Part shown: one piece after another, positions 7,902-14,386 of the stretch
How positions within the stretch are numbered: position 1 is the stretch's first letter
Layout: the number at the start of each line of letters is the position of its first letter
Assembly: GCA_958441075.1 (NCBI GenBank)
Contig: CAUCBQ010000042.1
Location: 1-14,386 of the forward strand
Reading direction: 5' to 3'
DNA length: 14,386 nt
DNA from: an uncultured Clostridiaceae bacterium
GTDB taxonomy: Bacteria; Bacillota; Clostridia; Lachnospirales; Lachnospiraceae
Translations under genes and position numbers: made by a program
The notes under the pieces: model-generated
The model's database searches: none
What the model saw: only the letters and a program-made list of their open reading frames with translations
Told to the model about the DNA's origin: nothing

Positions 7902-8722
7902 AAAAGTGTTCCTCCCGTCAGTCTGTAATACATGGTAAGCACAAGGCCCATTCCCAGGGCAATGCTTAAAACAACCAGCCCGGCATCCATCATGCGCACA
8001 GAGCCGGCAATATAATCCCCATCCGTAATATCACGAATTCCGTTAGTAAAGGCCACGCCGGGAATCAGCGGGATCACAGAACCGATAATCATGGAACTGA
8101 TATGGCGGCCCAGTCCCAGATGATAAAATACCACACAGCAAAACGTTACCAGCGCACCGCCTATAATATTCTGCACCAGTTTTGAAAGATTCTTTCCTAT
8201 ATATAAAATATATATATACAGCACAAAGCCTGACAGGAAAGCTGCTGCGCCGTCTGCCATATCTCCCCCCAACAGACAGCAGAAGGCGCCGCTTCCCACA
8301 GCCGAAGCGGCAACCTGAACGCTCTTTCTCTTTCCCGGCATCTGCTCAATGGCATCCAGACAGCTTCCAAGCTCCTCTATGGTATGTTTTCCCTCTTCGA
8401 CCTCTCTGGAAAACTGATTGACAGCCGCTACCCGGTTTAAGCGTGCTCCACTGACGGGAATATGCTGAACCCTTGCAAAAAAAGCCTCTCTTTCATTTCC
8501 CATGGTGGAAAAAATACCGTTGCTCAGTACAAAGGAATTGGCGGATTCAATCCCGTAATGGCGGCAGATCCGGTCAATGGTTTCCTCAACTCTTGATATC
8601 TCCGCCCCGTTTTCCAGCAGAATATGCCCCGCCCGCATGGCGATTTCCATGATCTGCTCTTTCTGGTTTTCATATTCTTTGCAATTGATTCTGACGGACT
8701 GTTCTGATTTGTATTCTGTCAT
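7898..8722 (-). CDS. Threonine/serine exporter ThrE, N-terminal half (YjjP type, DUF1212)
   Basis: 274-residue partner of the following ThrE C-terminal half. The soluble N-terminal region carries the DUF1212 signature LLENGAEISRVEETIDRIC (35-53) and FVLSNGIFSTM (64-74), followed by about five membrane segments from residue 134 on. These include IPLIPGVAFTNGIRD (217-231), the counterpart of the PGIFPIVPG loop in the partner. Start chosen at 8720-8722 because AGGAGA lies eight bases upstream. First gene of a four-gene unit with a good promoter at 8754-8781. Residues 169-175 are encoded by a 21-base run of only A and T, odd in a gene of otherwise balanced composition. Likely exporter of small amino acids or dicarboxylates; the exact cargo is unknown. 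Confidence 0.88.
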   Translation of the reverse strand: MTEYKSEQSVRINCKEYENQKEQIMEIAMRAGHILLENGAEISRVEETIDRICRHYGIESANSFVLSNGIFSTMGNEREAFFARVQHIPVSGARLNRVAAVNQFSREVEEGKHTIEELGSCLDAIEQMPGKRKSVQVAASAVGSGAFCCLLGGDMADGAAAFLSGFVLYIYILYIGKNLSKLVQNIIGGALVTFCCVVFYHLGLGRHISSMIIGSVIPLIPGVAFTNGIRDITDGDYIAGSVRMMDAGLVVLSIALGMGLVLTMYYRLTGGTLL

Positions 8723-8753
8723 TTTGGCTTCTCCTGATTCTTACTGTTCCTTT

Positions 8754-8781
8754 ATTGTATCAAAATACCGATAAATGTCAA
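8754..8781 (-). promoter_or_regulatory. Sigma-A promoter of the thrE-cutC-yitT unit
   Basis: Minus strand: perfect -35 TTGACA (8776-8781), 16-base spacer, TACAAT (8754-8759) preceded by TGA. Predicted start near 8747, about 25 bases before the ATG, so a short leader. The -35 is overlapped by the arm of an inverted repeat (8779-8795). Confidence 0.75.
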
Positions 8782-8795
8782 AATATAACATTTTG
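8779..8795. promoter_or_regulatory. Inverted repeat overlapping the thrE -35, candidate operator
   Basis: CAAAAT, five bases, ATTTTG: a perfect 6-bp dyad whose left arm overlaps the -35 hexamer of the thrE promoter. The extended half site TCAAAAT also occurs in direct orientation at 8760-8766 (spacer/-10 edge) and 8831-8837. Spacing and position suit a repressor site, but the arms are AT-rich and could arise by chance; no cognate regulator is encoded nearby. Confidence 0.35.
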
Positions 8796-8873
8796 CGTTT
8801 TCATTTTCAGCAGTATTGCACAGTATTTTTTCAAAATCCCCCCGGCTTTTACAACATTTCCCCAGTATTTTTC

Positions 8874-8902
8874 TGGAAATTCATGTGCATAATTGATATA
8901 AT
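8874..8902 (+). promoter_or_regulatory. Sigma-A promoter of the dctPQM operon
   Basis: Plus strand TGGAAA (8874-8879, weak -35), 17-base spacer, perfect TATAAT (8897-8902) with TGA before it. Transcription would begin near 8909, giving a leader of about 40 bases. The weak -35 with a strong extended -10 fits a promoter that may need activation. An imperfect dyad, CCAG-N7-CTGG (8862-8876), overlaps the -35. Confidence 0.7.
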
Positions 8903-8949
8903 AAAGATCAGGGAGATTTCCCAAATACACGATAGAAAGGAAGATTTTT

Positions 8950-9984
8950 ATGAGGAAGAGATTTGGCGCAGTGGTGCTGATACTGGCTGCCGTTCTTCCC
9001 GTCGGACTTCTCTCCGGCTGCAAAAGCAGCGGAGCTGACGGCGAAAAACTGATTATCCGAATTGGACACAACCAGTCAACCAACCACCCTACCCACATAG
9101 CATTGGCTGCTTTTGAGGAATTTATCGAAAGCAGGCTGGGAGACAAGTATAATGTGGAAGTATTTCCAAGCGAGCTTTTGGGTTCACAAAATGAGATGGT
9201 ACAGCTGACGCAGACAGGCGCTATCAACTTCTGCGTGGCCTCCAATTCTCTTCTGGAAACCTTCAGCCAGAATTACACGCTGTTTAATCTTCCCTATCTC
9301 TTTGCCTCCAGCGAAGCCTACCACGCCTCTATGGATGACGACTCCATCACCGGCCCTATCTTTGAGTCTACAAAGCAGGCCGGATTTGAAGCCGTTACCT
9401 GGCTGGACGCGGGCACCCGAAATTTTTATACCGTGGATAAGCCCGTCAACTCTCCGGCCGATTTAAAGGGCCTTAAGATCCGGGTACAGCAGTCACCTAC
9501 CAATGTACAGATGATGAGCCTTCTGGGCGGCTCTGCTACTCCTATGGGCTTTGGAGATGTATATACGGCTCTTCAGTCCAAGATCATTGACGGCGCGGAA
9601 AATAACGAGCTGGCGCTGACAGATAACGGACACGGGGATGTGTGCAAATACTATTCCTACGATATGCATCAGATGATTCCTGATATCCTCATTGGAAACC
9701 TTGCATTTCTGGACAGTCTCTCCCCTGAGGAACGGGCTGTCTTTGACGAGGGCTTTGATCTTGTCAATAAGGTTCAGAGAGAGGAATGGACCCTTGCAGT
9801 GGATTCCGCCAAAAAGCGGGCCTCTGAGGATCAGAAGGTAAATTTCCTTTATCCAGATACAAAACCCTTTAAAGACGCCGTTACCCCCATGCATCAGTCC
9901 ATGATCGACCAGCATCCTGATTTTCAGCCGATTTATGACGCCATTCAGACCTATAACCAGCAGTATCCGTCAACTGAATCATAA
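8950..9984 (+). CDS. dctP: TRAP transporter substrate-binding lipoprotein (DctP family)
   Basis: Extracytoplasmic receptor of a sodium-coupled tripartite transporter, capturing organic acids or sugar acids at the outer face of the membrane. 344 residues. The N-terminus MRKR, a hydrophobic stretch and the lipobox LSGC (acylated Cys24) make it a lipoprotein, as expected in a Gram-positive. Family marks: LPYLFAS at 114-120, LKGLKIRV with carboxylate-binding Arg178, and the FGDVYTALQSKIIDGAENN block (201-219). Its closest style is the DctP/YiaO group for C4-dicarboxylates, sugar acids or keto-gulonate; specificity cannot be read from this. AAAGGAAG lies upstream of the ATG. First gene of dctP-dctQ-dctM; dctQ starts 14 bases after its stop. 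Confidence 0.92.
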   Translation: MRKRFGAVVLILAAVLPVGLLSGCKSSGADGEKLIIRIGHNQSTNHPTHIALAAFEEFIESRLGDKYNVEVFPSELLGSQNEMVQLTQTGAINFCVASNSLLETFSQNYTLFNLPYLFASSEAYHASMDDDSITGPIFESTKQAGFEAVTWLDAGTRNFYTVDKPVNSPADLKGLKIRVQQSPTNVQMMSLLGGSATPMGFGDVYTALQSKIIDGAENNELALTDNGHGDVCKYYSYDMHQMIPDILIGNLAFLDSLSPEERAVFDEGFDLVNKVQREEWTLAVDSAKKRASEDQKVNFLYPDTKPFKDAVTPMHQSMIDQHPDFQPIYDAIQTYNQQYPSTES

Positions 9985-9998
9985 AGGAGGTGACCTCA

Positions 9999-10496
9999 AT
10001 GAAAAAGCTGAGAAATGTACTTACATCCCTTTTAAATGTACTGGCAGGCGTCAGCCTTATCGCCATGGTTGCCCTTACCTGCTGGCAGGTATTTACCCGC
10101 TACATTTTACAAAATCCCTCTCCCTGGTCCGAGGAGCTGGTGGCCTATCTCTTTGCATGGGCCAGCCTTCTGGGCGCATCCATCATCACAGGCGAACGTG
10201 GACATATGAATATCCCCATTGTGGTTGAGCATTTCAGTCCCGGTCTTCAGAAGCTTCTGGCAATCTTTGCAGAGCTGATTGCATTTGCCTTCTCCCTGAT
10301 CATCCTTGTCTACGGAGGCATTAAAATCACCAGTCTGGCTATGGGACAGATGACCTCTGCCCTGGGTGTTGCAGTAGGCGTATTTTATGTGGTAATGCCC
10401 TTATGCGGCATTCTGAATATGCTTTATACGGTTCTTAATATCATCGACATCTCAAAAAACGGCGTTCTCGCGGCGCATGAAGAAAAGGAGGCATAA
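9999..10496 (+). CDS. dctQ: TRAP transporter small permease (DctQ family)
   Basis: Small membrane subunit with four transmembrane segments that joins the binding protein to the large permease. 165 residues. Family marks: WQVFTRYIL near residue 28, the PSPWSEELVAYLFAWASLLGA region and the GHMNI motif at the start of the second half. I use the ATG at 9999 rather than the GTG at 9990: AGGAGG (9985-9990) has ideal eight-base spacing to the ATG, while the GTG overlaps it. The stop is three bases before the dctM start, so translation is probably coupled. The sequence gives no substrate information. Confidence 0.9.
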   Translation: MKKLRNVLTSLLNVLAGVSLIAMVALTCWQVFTRYILQNPSPWSEELVAYLFAWASLLGASIITGERGHMNIPIVVEHFSPGLQKLLAIFAELIAFAFSLIILVYGGIKITSLAMGQMTSALGVAVGVFYVVMPLCGILNMLYTVLNIIDISKNGVLAAHEEKEA

Positions 10497-10499
10497 TCT

Positions 10500-11801
10500 A
10501 TGGCAATGGAATCTCTGCTTATTATAATTGTTATGCTTGCCGTTCTCCTGATCGTGGGCGTACCTATTTCCTATTCTATAGGTATTTCCGCCCTGGTTGC
10601 CATTCTCCGGACAGTGCCCCTGGAGGTTTCCGTAGTAACCGGCGCTCAGCGTATCTTTGTGGGAATGAGCAAGTTCAGCCTGACTGCGATTCCGTTCTTC
10701 ATTCTGGCAGGAAATCTGATGAATCAGGGCGGCATTGCCAAACGGCTTGTAGATTTTGTTATGGCAATTCTGGGCAAGCTTCCCGGAGCTCTTTTAGTAA
10801 CAAACGTAGGCGCCAATGCGCTTTTCGGCGCTATCTCCGGCTCTGCCTCTGCAGCTGCTGCAGCTGTAGGAAGCATGGTTGAAAAGGGAGAGGAGGAACA
10901 GGGCTATGACAAGGCGCTCTGCGCTGCTGCCAATGGCGCTTCTGCTCCCTCTGGCCTTTTAATCCCCCCTTCCAATGCTTTAATCACCTACTCTCTGGCA
11001 GCCGGCGGCACCTCTGTGGCAGCCCTGTTTATGGCCGGCTACGTTCCCGGTATTATCTGGGCCGTTGCATGCATGATCGCAGCTGTTATTATTTCAAAAC
11101 AGAAGGGATATAAGGGAATTCCCGGAAAATACGACTGGAAAAATCTGGGGGTCTGTACCCTCAGGGCTCTTCCTTCTCTTTCCCTTATCATAGTAGTAAT
11201 CGGCGGTATCATAGGAGGAGTGTTCACTGCTACCGAGGGATCTGCCATTGCAGTCATCTATGCCCTGATTCTGGGTATTATTTACCGCAACATTACACTG
11301 AAATCCTTCTGGAAAATTGCAGTAGACAGTGCCAAGATGAGCGGAATGGTTGTATTCCTTATCGGCGTATCCAATATTCTGGGATGGGTAATGGCCTTTA
11401 CACAGATTCCTCAGGCTATTTCCGACGCTCTTTTGGGGCTTACAAACAACCCGATTATCATTCTTCTGATTATGAATGTAATCCTTCTGGTTGCAGGAAC
11501 CTTTATGGATGTAACGCCTGCCATTCTGATCTTTACTCCGCTGTTTCTTCCGGTAGTCAAGACCTTTGGAATGAATCCCGTTCAGTTCGGCCTGATTCTG
11601 GTGTACAATCTCTGCATCGGCAATATCACGCCTCCAGTTGGAAACACTCTGTTTGTGGCGATTAAGGTAGGACGAAGCTCCCTGTCGCGGGTAATGCCCT
11701 ATATGCTTTGGTTCTATGCGGCAATTCTCATAGGGCTTCTTATGGTAACCTATATCCCGGCTGTGAGCCTGGGGCTTCCGGCAGCGGCAGGACTGATCTG
11801 A
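10500..11801 (+). CDS. dctM: TRAP transporter large permease (DctM family)
   Basis: Large transport subunit, about 12 hydrophobic segments, which carries the sodium-coupled substrate movement across the cytoplasmic membrane. 433 residues, normal for the family. Diagnostic stretches include GVPISYSIG near 20, FSLTAIPFFILAGNLMNQGGIA (59-80), FGAISGSASAAAAAVGS (109-125), LLIPPSNALITYS (153-165) and a C-terminal GNITPPVGNTLFVA. AGGAGG is eight bases before the ATG and lies within the end of dctQ. It ends the transporter genes proper; a flavodoxin-like gene follows after 64 bases without a recognisable terminator. Not a CitM or ion-transporter relative, given the paired PPSN and PPVG loops in the two halves. 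Confidence 0.94.
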   Translation: MAMESLLIIIVMLAVLLIVGVPISYSIGISALVAILRTVPLEVSVVTGAQRIFVGMSKFSLTAIPFFILAGNLMNQGGIAKRLVDFVMAILGKLPGALLVTNVGANALFGAISGSASAAAAAVGSMVEKGEEEQGYDKALCAAANGASAPSGLLIPPSNALITYSLAAGGTSVAALFMAGYVPGIIWAVACMIAAVIISKQKGYKGIPGKYDWKNLGVCTLRALPSLSLIIVVIGGIIGGVFTATEGSAIAVIYALILGIIYRNITLKSFWKIAVDSAKMSGMVVFLIGVSNILGWVMAFTQIPQAISDALLGLTNNPIIILLIMNVILLVAGTFMDVTPAILIFTPLFLPVVKTFGMNPVQFGLILVYNLCIGNITPPVGNTLFVAIKVGRSSLSRVMPYMLWFYAAILIGLLMVTYIPAVSLGLPAAAGLI

Positions 11802-11828
11802 CAGCAATACATTTCACTTAATTATACA

Positions 11829-11847
11829 GCGGGAAAGGATTTCCCGC
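11829..11847 (+). promoter_or_regulatory. Perfect hairpin between dctM and the flavodoxin-like gene
   Basis: GCGGGAAA, loop GGA, TTTCCCGC: an 8-bp perfect stem with a three-base loop. It is 27 bases past the dctM stop and ends about 18 bases before the next ATG, just ahead of CGGAGGA. No T-run follows, so termination is unlikely. It may protect the 3' end of the transporter transcript, mark a processing site, or affect translation of the next gene. A poor promoter-like pair (CTGACA at 11798-11803 and TTATAC at 11822-11827) lies just before it. Confidence 0.5.
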
Positions 11848-11865
11848 AGAACCGGAGGAATATTT

Positions 11866-12411
11866 ATGAGCAAAAAAATCGTTGTGATTACCGGAAGCCC
11901 TCGCAAAAACGGCAACAGCTTTGCCATGACAGATGCGTTTATACAGGCAGCTGAGGCGAAAGGGCATACTGTAACCCGTTTCGATGCAGCCATGGGTAAT
12001 ACAGGGGGCTGTCATGCCTGCGAAACCTGTTTCCAGACAGGAAAAGCCTGTTCTTTTGATGATGATTTTAATATCCTTGCACCTGAACTTCTAAAAGCTG
12101 ACGTCATCGTCTTTACCATGCCTGTATACTGGTACTCCATTCCTGCCCAGATCAAAGGTATTATTGATAAGCTGTTCTCCTTCTATGTTGCAGGAAAAGA
12201 TATTGCGGGAAAAGACTGCGCTCTTATTACCTGCTGTGAGGAAACCGATCCGGCTGCTATGGATGGAGTCCGGATTCCCATTGAAAAAAGCGCCGCTTTA
12301 CTGAAATGGAATATGGTGGGAGAAGTACTGATTCCCGGTGTGCTCAATCCGGGAGATATCCAAAAGACCGACGGCTGTAAACAGGCCGCTGCTCTGGCAG
12401 AAAAGCTGTAA
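11866..12411 (+). CDS. Flavodoxin-family / iron-sulfur flavoprotein-like NAD(P)H oxidoreductase
   Basis: 181-residue flavodoxin-fold protein, probably binding FMN and passing electrons between NAD(P)H and an unknown acceptor in the cytoplasm. The phosphate loop TGSPRKNGNS is at residues 9-18; the second flavin loop PVYWYSIPAQIKGIIDK is at 86-102. Between them is GGCHACETCFQTGKACSFDDD: cysteines at 49, 52, 55 and 62, spaced C-x2-C-x2-C-x6-C. That agrees with the compact 4Fe-4S motif of archaeal and clostridial iron-sulfur flavoproteins, although many plain NADPH-FMN reductases carry a similar stretch. The ribosome site GGAGG lies eight bases before the ATG. It may be read with dctPQM, or from its own weak promoter. 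It shares a terminator with the convergent prfA. Physiological substrate unknown. Confidence 0.85.
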   Translation: MSKKIVVITGSPRKNGNSFAMTDAFIQAAEAKGHTVTRFDAAMGNTGGCHACETCFQTGKACSFDDDFNILAPELLKADVIVFTMPVYWYSIPAQIKGIIDKLFSFYVAGKDIAGKDCALITCCEETDPAAMDGVRIPIEKSAALLKWNMVGEVLIPGVLNPGDIQKTDGCKQAAALAEKL

Positions 12412-12417
12412 GAAAAA

Positions 12418-12458
12418 AGAGCGGAACGCTTCTGAAAAAGCAGTCCGCTCTCTTTTTT
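12418..12458. terminator. Bidirectional intrinsic terminator between the flavodoxin-like gene and prfA
   Basis: Outer 8-bp stem AGAGCGGA (12418-12425) with TCCGCTCT (12444-12451), a 2-base internal mismatch, inner stem GCTT/AAGC and loop CTGAAA. A T6 run (12453-12458) follows on the plus strand and an A6 run (12413-12418) precedes it, giving a U-run on the minus strand too. It ends the plus-strand transporter unit and the minus-strand prmC-prfA unit. The prfA stop codon lies inside the plus-strand T-run. Confidence 0.9.
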
Positions 12459-13530
12459 AATTGTCATTCATCTTAGCCAGTTTTGCAGCCTGATCTGCTG
12501 CAATGCAGGCATCTAATATTTCCTGAATATCACCATTTAAGATCTTATCCAGCTTATAAAGCGTAAGATTGATCCTGTGGTCGGTCACACGCCCCTGAGG
12601 GAAATTGTAGGTACGGATTTTTTCAGACCGGTCTCCTGTTCCTATCTGGCTGCGGCGCTCTGCCGCTTCTGCATTCTGCTTTTTCTCCAGCTCAATATCA
12701 TAAAGCTTGGAACGCAGAAGGCGGAATGCCTTTTCCTTATTCTGAAGCTGAGATTTTTCAGTCTGGCTGTAGATCACGATTCCTGTGGGAATGTGAGTCA
12801 GACGCACTGCCGAGTCTGTAGTATTTACACACTGACCGCCGTTTCCTGAGGCACGCATTACGTCAATGCGGCAGTCATTCATATCAATCTGAACATCTAC
12901 GTCTTCTGCTTCCGGCATCACTGCTACTGTGGCTGTGGATGTATGGATACGGCCGCCGGACTCTGTCTCAGGCACACGCTGTACCCGGTGAACGCCGCTT
13001 TCATATTTCAATTTGGAATAGGCTCCCTTTCCCGTCACCATAGCTACAACTTCCTTAAAACCGCCGATTCCATTTTCATTCAAGCTTACAATCTCAACCT
13101 TCCAGCGCTGGCTGTCTGCATAGTTGGAATACATCCGGTACAGCTCTGCCGCAAACAGGGCAGCCTCATCTCCGCCTGCTCCGGCACGGATCTCCAGAAT
13201 GATGTTCTTTTCATCATTTGGGTCCTTGGGAAGGAGAAGGATCTTTAATTCATGCTCCAGCTCCTCAATACGCTTTTTGGCATCTGAAAGCTCTTCCTTT
13301 GCCATCTCACGCAGTTCCTCATCGTTCTCTTCTTCCAGCATCGCCAGACTGTCCTCCACATCCTGCTTTGCCTGCTTGTACTGCTTATATGCCTCTACGA
13401 TAGGAGCCAGATCCGCCTGCTCCTTCATCAGCCTGGTAAAACGTTTTGTATCCTGGGTCACATCCGGATCTCCCAGCATCAGCATCAGTTCTTCGTAATG
13501 GATCAGCATATCATCCAATTTATCAAACAT
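12457..13530 (-). CDS. prfA: Peptide chain release factor 1
   Basis: Recognises UAA and UAG in the ribosomal A site and triggers release of the finished protein. 357 residues from the chosen start. A coiled N-terminal domain (about 1-105) is followed by IRAGAGGDEAALFA and the codon-reading tripeptide P-E-T at 187-189 in RVQRVPETESGGRIHTST, which fits the RF1 PxT pattern and not RF2 SPF. The catalytic GGQ is at 231-233 within GNGGQCVNTTDSAVR, and the KEKAFRLLRSKLYD stretch follows. I use the ATG at 13528-13530, since AGGAGA is seven bases upstream and MFDKL is the usual start. The ATG at 13546-13548, which overlaps the prmC stop as TAATG, has no ribosome site. It directly follows prmC, whose product methylates the GGQ glutamine. 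Confidence 0.96.
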   Translation of the reverse strand: MFDKLDDMLIHYEELMLMLGDPDVTQDTKRFTRLMKEQADLAPIVEAYKQYKQAKQDVEDSLAMLEEENDEELREMAKEELSDAKKRIEELEHELKILLLPKDPNDEKNIILEIRAGAGGDEAALFAAELYRMYSNYADSQRWKVEIVSLNENGIGGFKEVVAMVTGKGAYSKLKYESGVHRVQRVPETESGGRIHTSTATVAVMPEAEDVDVQIDMNDCRIDVMRASGNGGQCVNTTDSAVRLTHIPTGIVIYSQTEKSQLQNKEKAFRLLRSKLYDIELEKKQNAEAAERRSQIGTGDRSEKIRTYNFPQGRVTDHRINLTLYKLDKILNGDIQEILDACIAADQAAKLAKMNDN

Positions 13531-13547
13531 AATCTTCTCTCCTATCA

Positions 13548-14386
13548 TTATGGCCTTTTAGCCCGCACCACGCGGTCCAGACCCGCCATATCCTTTATCA
13601 CCTGAAGGCCTTCAAAGCCTGCCTTCAAAAAAAGCTCCGAAACATCTCTTCCCTGGTCAAATCCGATCTCCATACAGACCACTCCGCCGGATTTCAGATG
13701 GGCCATGCAGCTGTTTGCCAGAATCCGGTAAAATTTCAGCCCATCCTCTTCACCGTCCAGTGCAAGCCTTGGTTCATGGTCCCGCACCTCCGGCTCCAGC
13801 TCCTCTATGACCTTTGAAGGAATATAGGGCGGATTAGATACAATAACGTCAAACCGTTCATCCCGTTTAAGGCCCTCAAGCATATCGCTTTTTATCAGCC
13901 GAAGCCGTTCTCTGTTCTCCCCCAGAATCCTGTTCCGGTTTTCTTCTGCCACCTTAAGGGCTTCTTCAGAGATATCAACAGCCGTCACCGACCTGTATCC
14001 TCCCAGCTTTGCCAGACTCACTGCAATACAGCCGGAACCGGTGCATACATCCAGTATGGAGCTGTCCGGGTCTGTACACTCCTTCAATACCTGCTCCACC
14101 AGAGTTTCCGTATCCTGTCTTGGAATCAGAACGTTTTCATTTACCTTAAATTCCAATCCCATAAAACACTGACAGCCCGTCAAATGCTGTAAGGGAATCC
14201 GGGCGGCTCTGGCCTGAATTGCTGTTTCATACCGGTCCGCTGCCTGCCTAAACTGTTCGATCTCAGCTGTCCCATGAACCTGCCTTAAAAATGGCTGATC
14301 CCGTCTGGTGAGAAAGGAAGCAAAATTCATATCAAACAGTTCCAGCAGAAGGAGTCTGGCATCCAGATCAGCATCCGGTACTCCGG
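13548..14386 (-). CDS. prmC: Release factor glutamine methyltransferase (start beyond right edge)
   Basis: S-adenosylmethionine-dependent enzyme that methylates the glutamine of the GGQ motif in RF1 and RF2. The frame is open past the in-frame Met at 14328-14330: codons from 14331 to 14384 read PrmC-like N-terminal sequence (GVPDADLDARLLLLELFD). The true start is therefore outside the window, and the Met is internal. Counting from that Met: FKVNENVLIPRQDTETLVE at 61-79, the SAM-binding ILDVCTGSGCIAVSLAK at 92-108 and the catalytic NPPY at 166-169. The N-terminal helical domain sits before these. It is immediately upstream of its substrate gene prfA, a conserved bacterial pairing. Confidence 0.95.
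   Translation of the reverse strand, partial: GVPDADLDARLLLLELFDMNFASFLTRRDQPFLRQVHGTAEIEQFRQAADRYETAIQARAARIPLQHLTGCQCFMGLEFKVNENVLIPRQDTETLVEQVLKECTDPDSSILDVCTGSGCIAVSLAKLGGYRSVTAVDISEEALKVAEENRNRILGENRERLRLIKSDMLEGLKRDERFDVIVSNPPYIPSKVIEELEPEVRDHEPRLALDGEEDGLKFYRILANSCMAHLKSGGVVCMEIGFDQGRDVSELFLKAGFEGLQVIKDMAGLDRVVRAKRP

Noticed and set aside
8778..9245. Minus-strand open frame of 155 codons entering dctP
   Set aside because: It is antisense to the signal peptide and first third of dctP, runs through both promoters, and has no family features.
9990..9998. GTG start for dctQ
   Set aside because: The GTG overlaps the AGGAGG that is ideally placed for the ATG at 9999.
11094..11807. Minus-strand open frame of 237 codons inside dctM
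   Set aside because: A shadow of the hydrophobic dctM frame, giving a biased Ser/Asn/Gln-rich protein with no domain.
12964..12972. Unusual P-E-T tripeptide in release factor 1, possibly altered stop-codon reading
   Set aside because: The middle residue of the RF1 PxT motif varies naturally and PET fits the family pattern; the GGQ is intact, so no recoding is implied.
13531..13548. Upstream ATG for prfA (13546-13548) overlapping the prmC stop
   Set aside because: It has no ribosome site, while the ATG at 13528-13530 has AGGAGA at good spacing and the family's normal N-terminus.

Overview
The window looks like chromosomal DNA of a low-to-mid GC Firmicute, most likely a Lachnospiraceae-type Clostridium relative. 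The grounds are strong AGGAGG ribosome sites, sigma-A promoters with extended -10 (TGn) elements, a prmC-prfA pair, a clostridial-style RF1 core (GNGGQCVN) and a type-2 2-isopropylmalate synthase. Genus cannot be fixed from the sequence alone. There is no rRNA, tRNA, CRISPR array, insertion sequence or phage gene.

Layout, left to right. (1) 1-1192, minus: the N-terminal 397 codons of leuA, running off the left edge, with its own promoter at 1245-1273. (2) 1353-5665, minus, read right to left: rmlA, rmlB, rmlD, glmM. This is a dTDP-deoxysugar operon that lacks rmlC and ends with phosphoglucosamine mutase. It has a strong promoter (5722-5750) and a perfect 8-bp hairpin directly before the rmlA ribosome site. 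(3) 5801-8722, minus: a four-gene chain joined by three 4-base ATGA overlaps: ThrE N-terminal half, ThrE C-terminal half, cutC, then a YitT-family membrane protein. Its promoter (8754-8781) overlaps an inverted repeat. (4) 8950-12411, plus: a tripartite TRAP transporter (dctP, dctQ, dctM), then a flavodoxin-fold protein with an iron-sulfur-flavoprotein-like cysteine motif. (5) 12418-12458: a hairpin terminator serving both converging units. (6) 12457-14386, minus: prmC (its start lies beyond the right edge) and prfA.

How the parts work together. RmlA and RmlB turn glucose-1-phosphate and dTTP into dTDP-4-keto-6-deoxyglucose. RmlD would finish dTDP-L-rhamnose if an epimerase (RmlC) is supplied from elsewhere. 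GlmM feeds UDP-GlcNAc synthesis, so the operon serves cell-envelope sugar supply. PrmC methylates the GGQ glutamine of the release factor PrfA encoded just after it. The TRAP genes import an organic acid or sugar acid of unknown identity; no regulator gene lies beside them. The split ThrE pair is a probable small-metabolite or amino-acid exporter, co-expressed with CutC and YitT for reasons that are not obvious.

Most of the window is ordinary housekeeping and metabolic content, and I do not see a clear undescribed system. The points most worth a second look are the rmlC-less operon, the rmlA leader hairpin, the cysteine-rich mini-ORF between rmlB and rmlD, the exporter/CutC/YitT coupling, and the repeat-rich divergent control region at 8723-8949.
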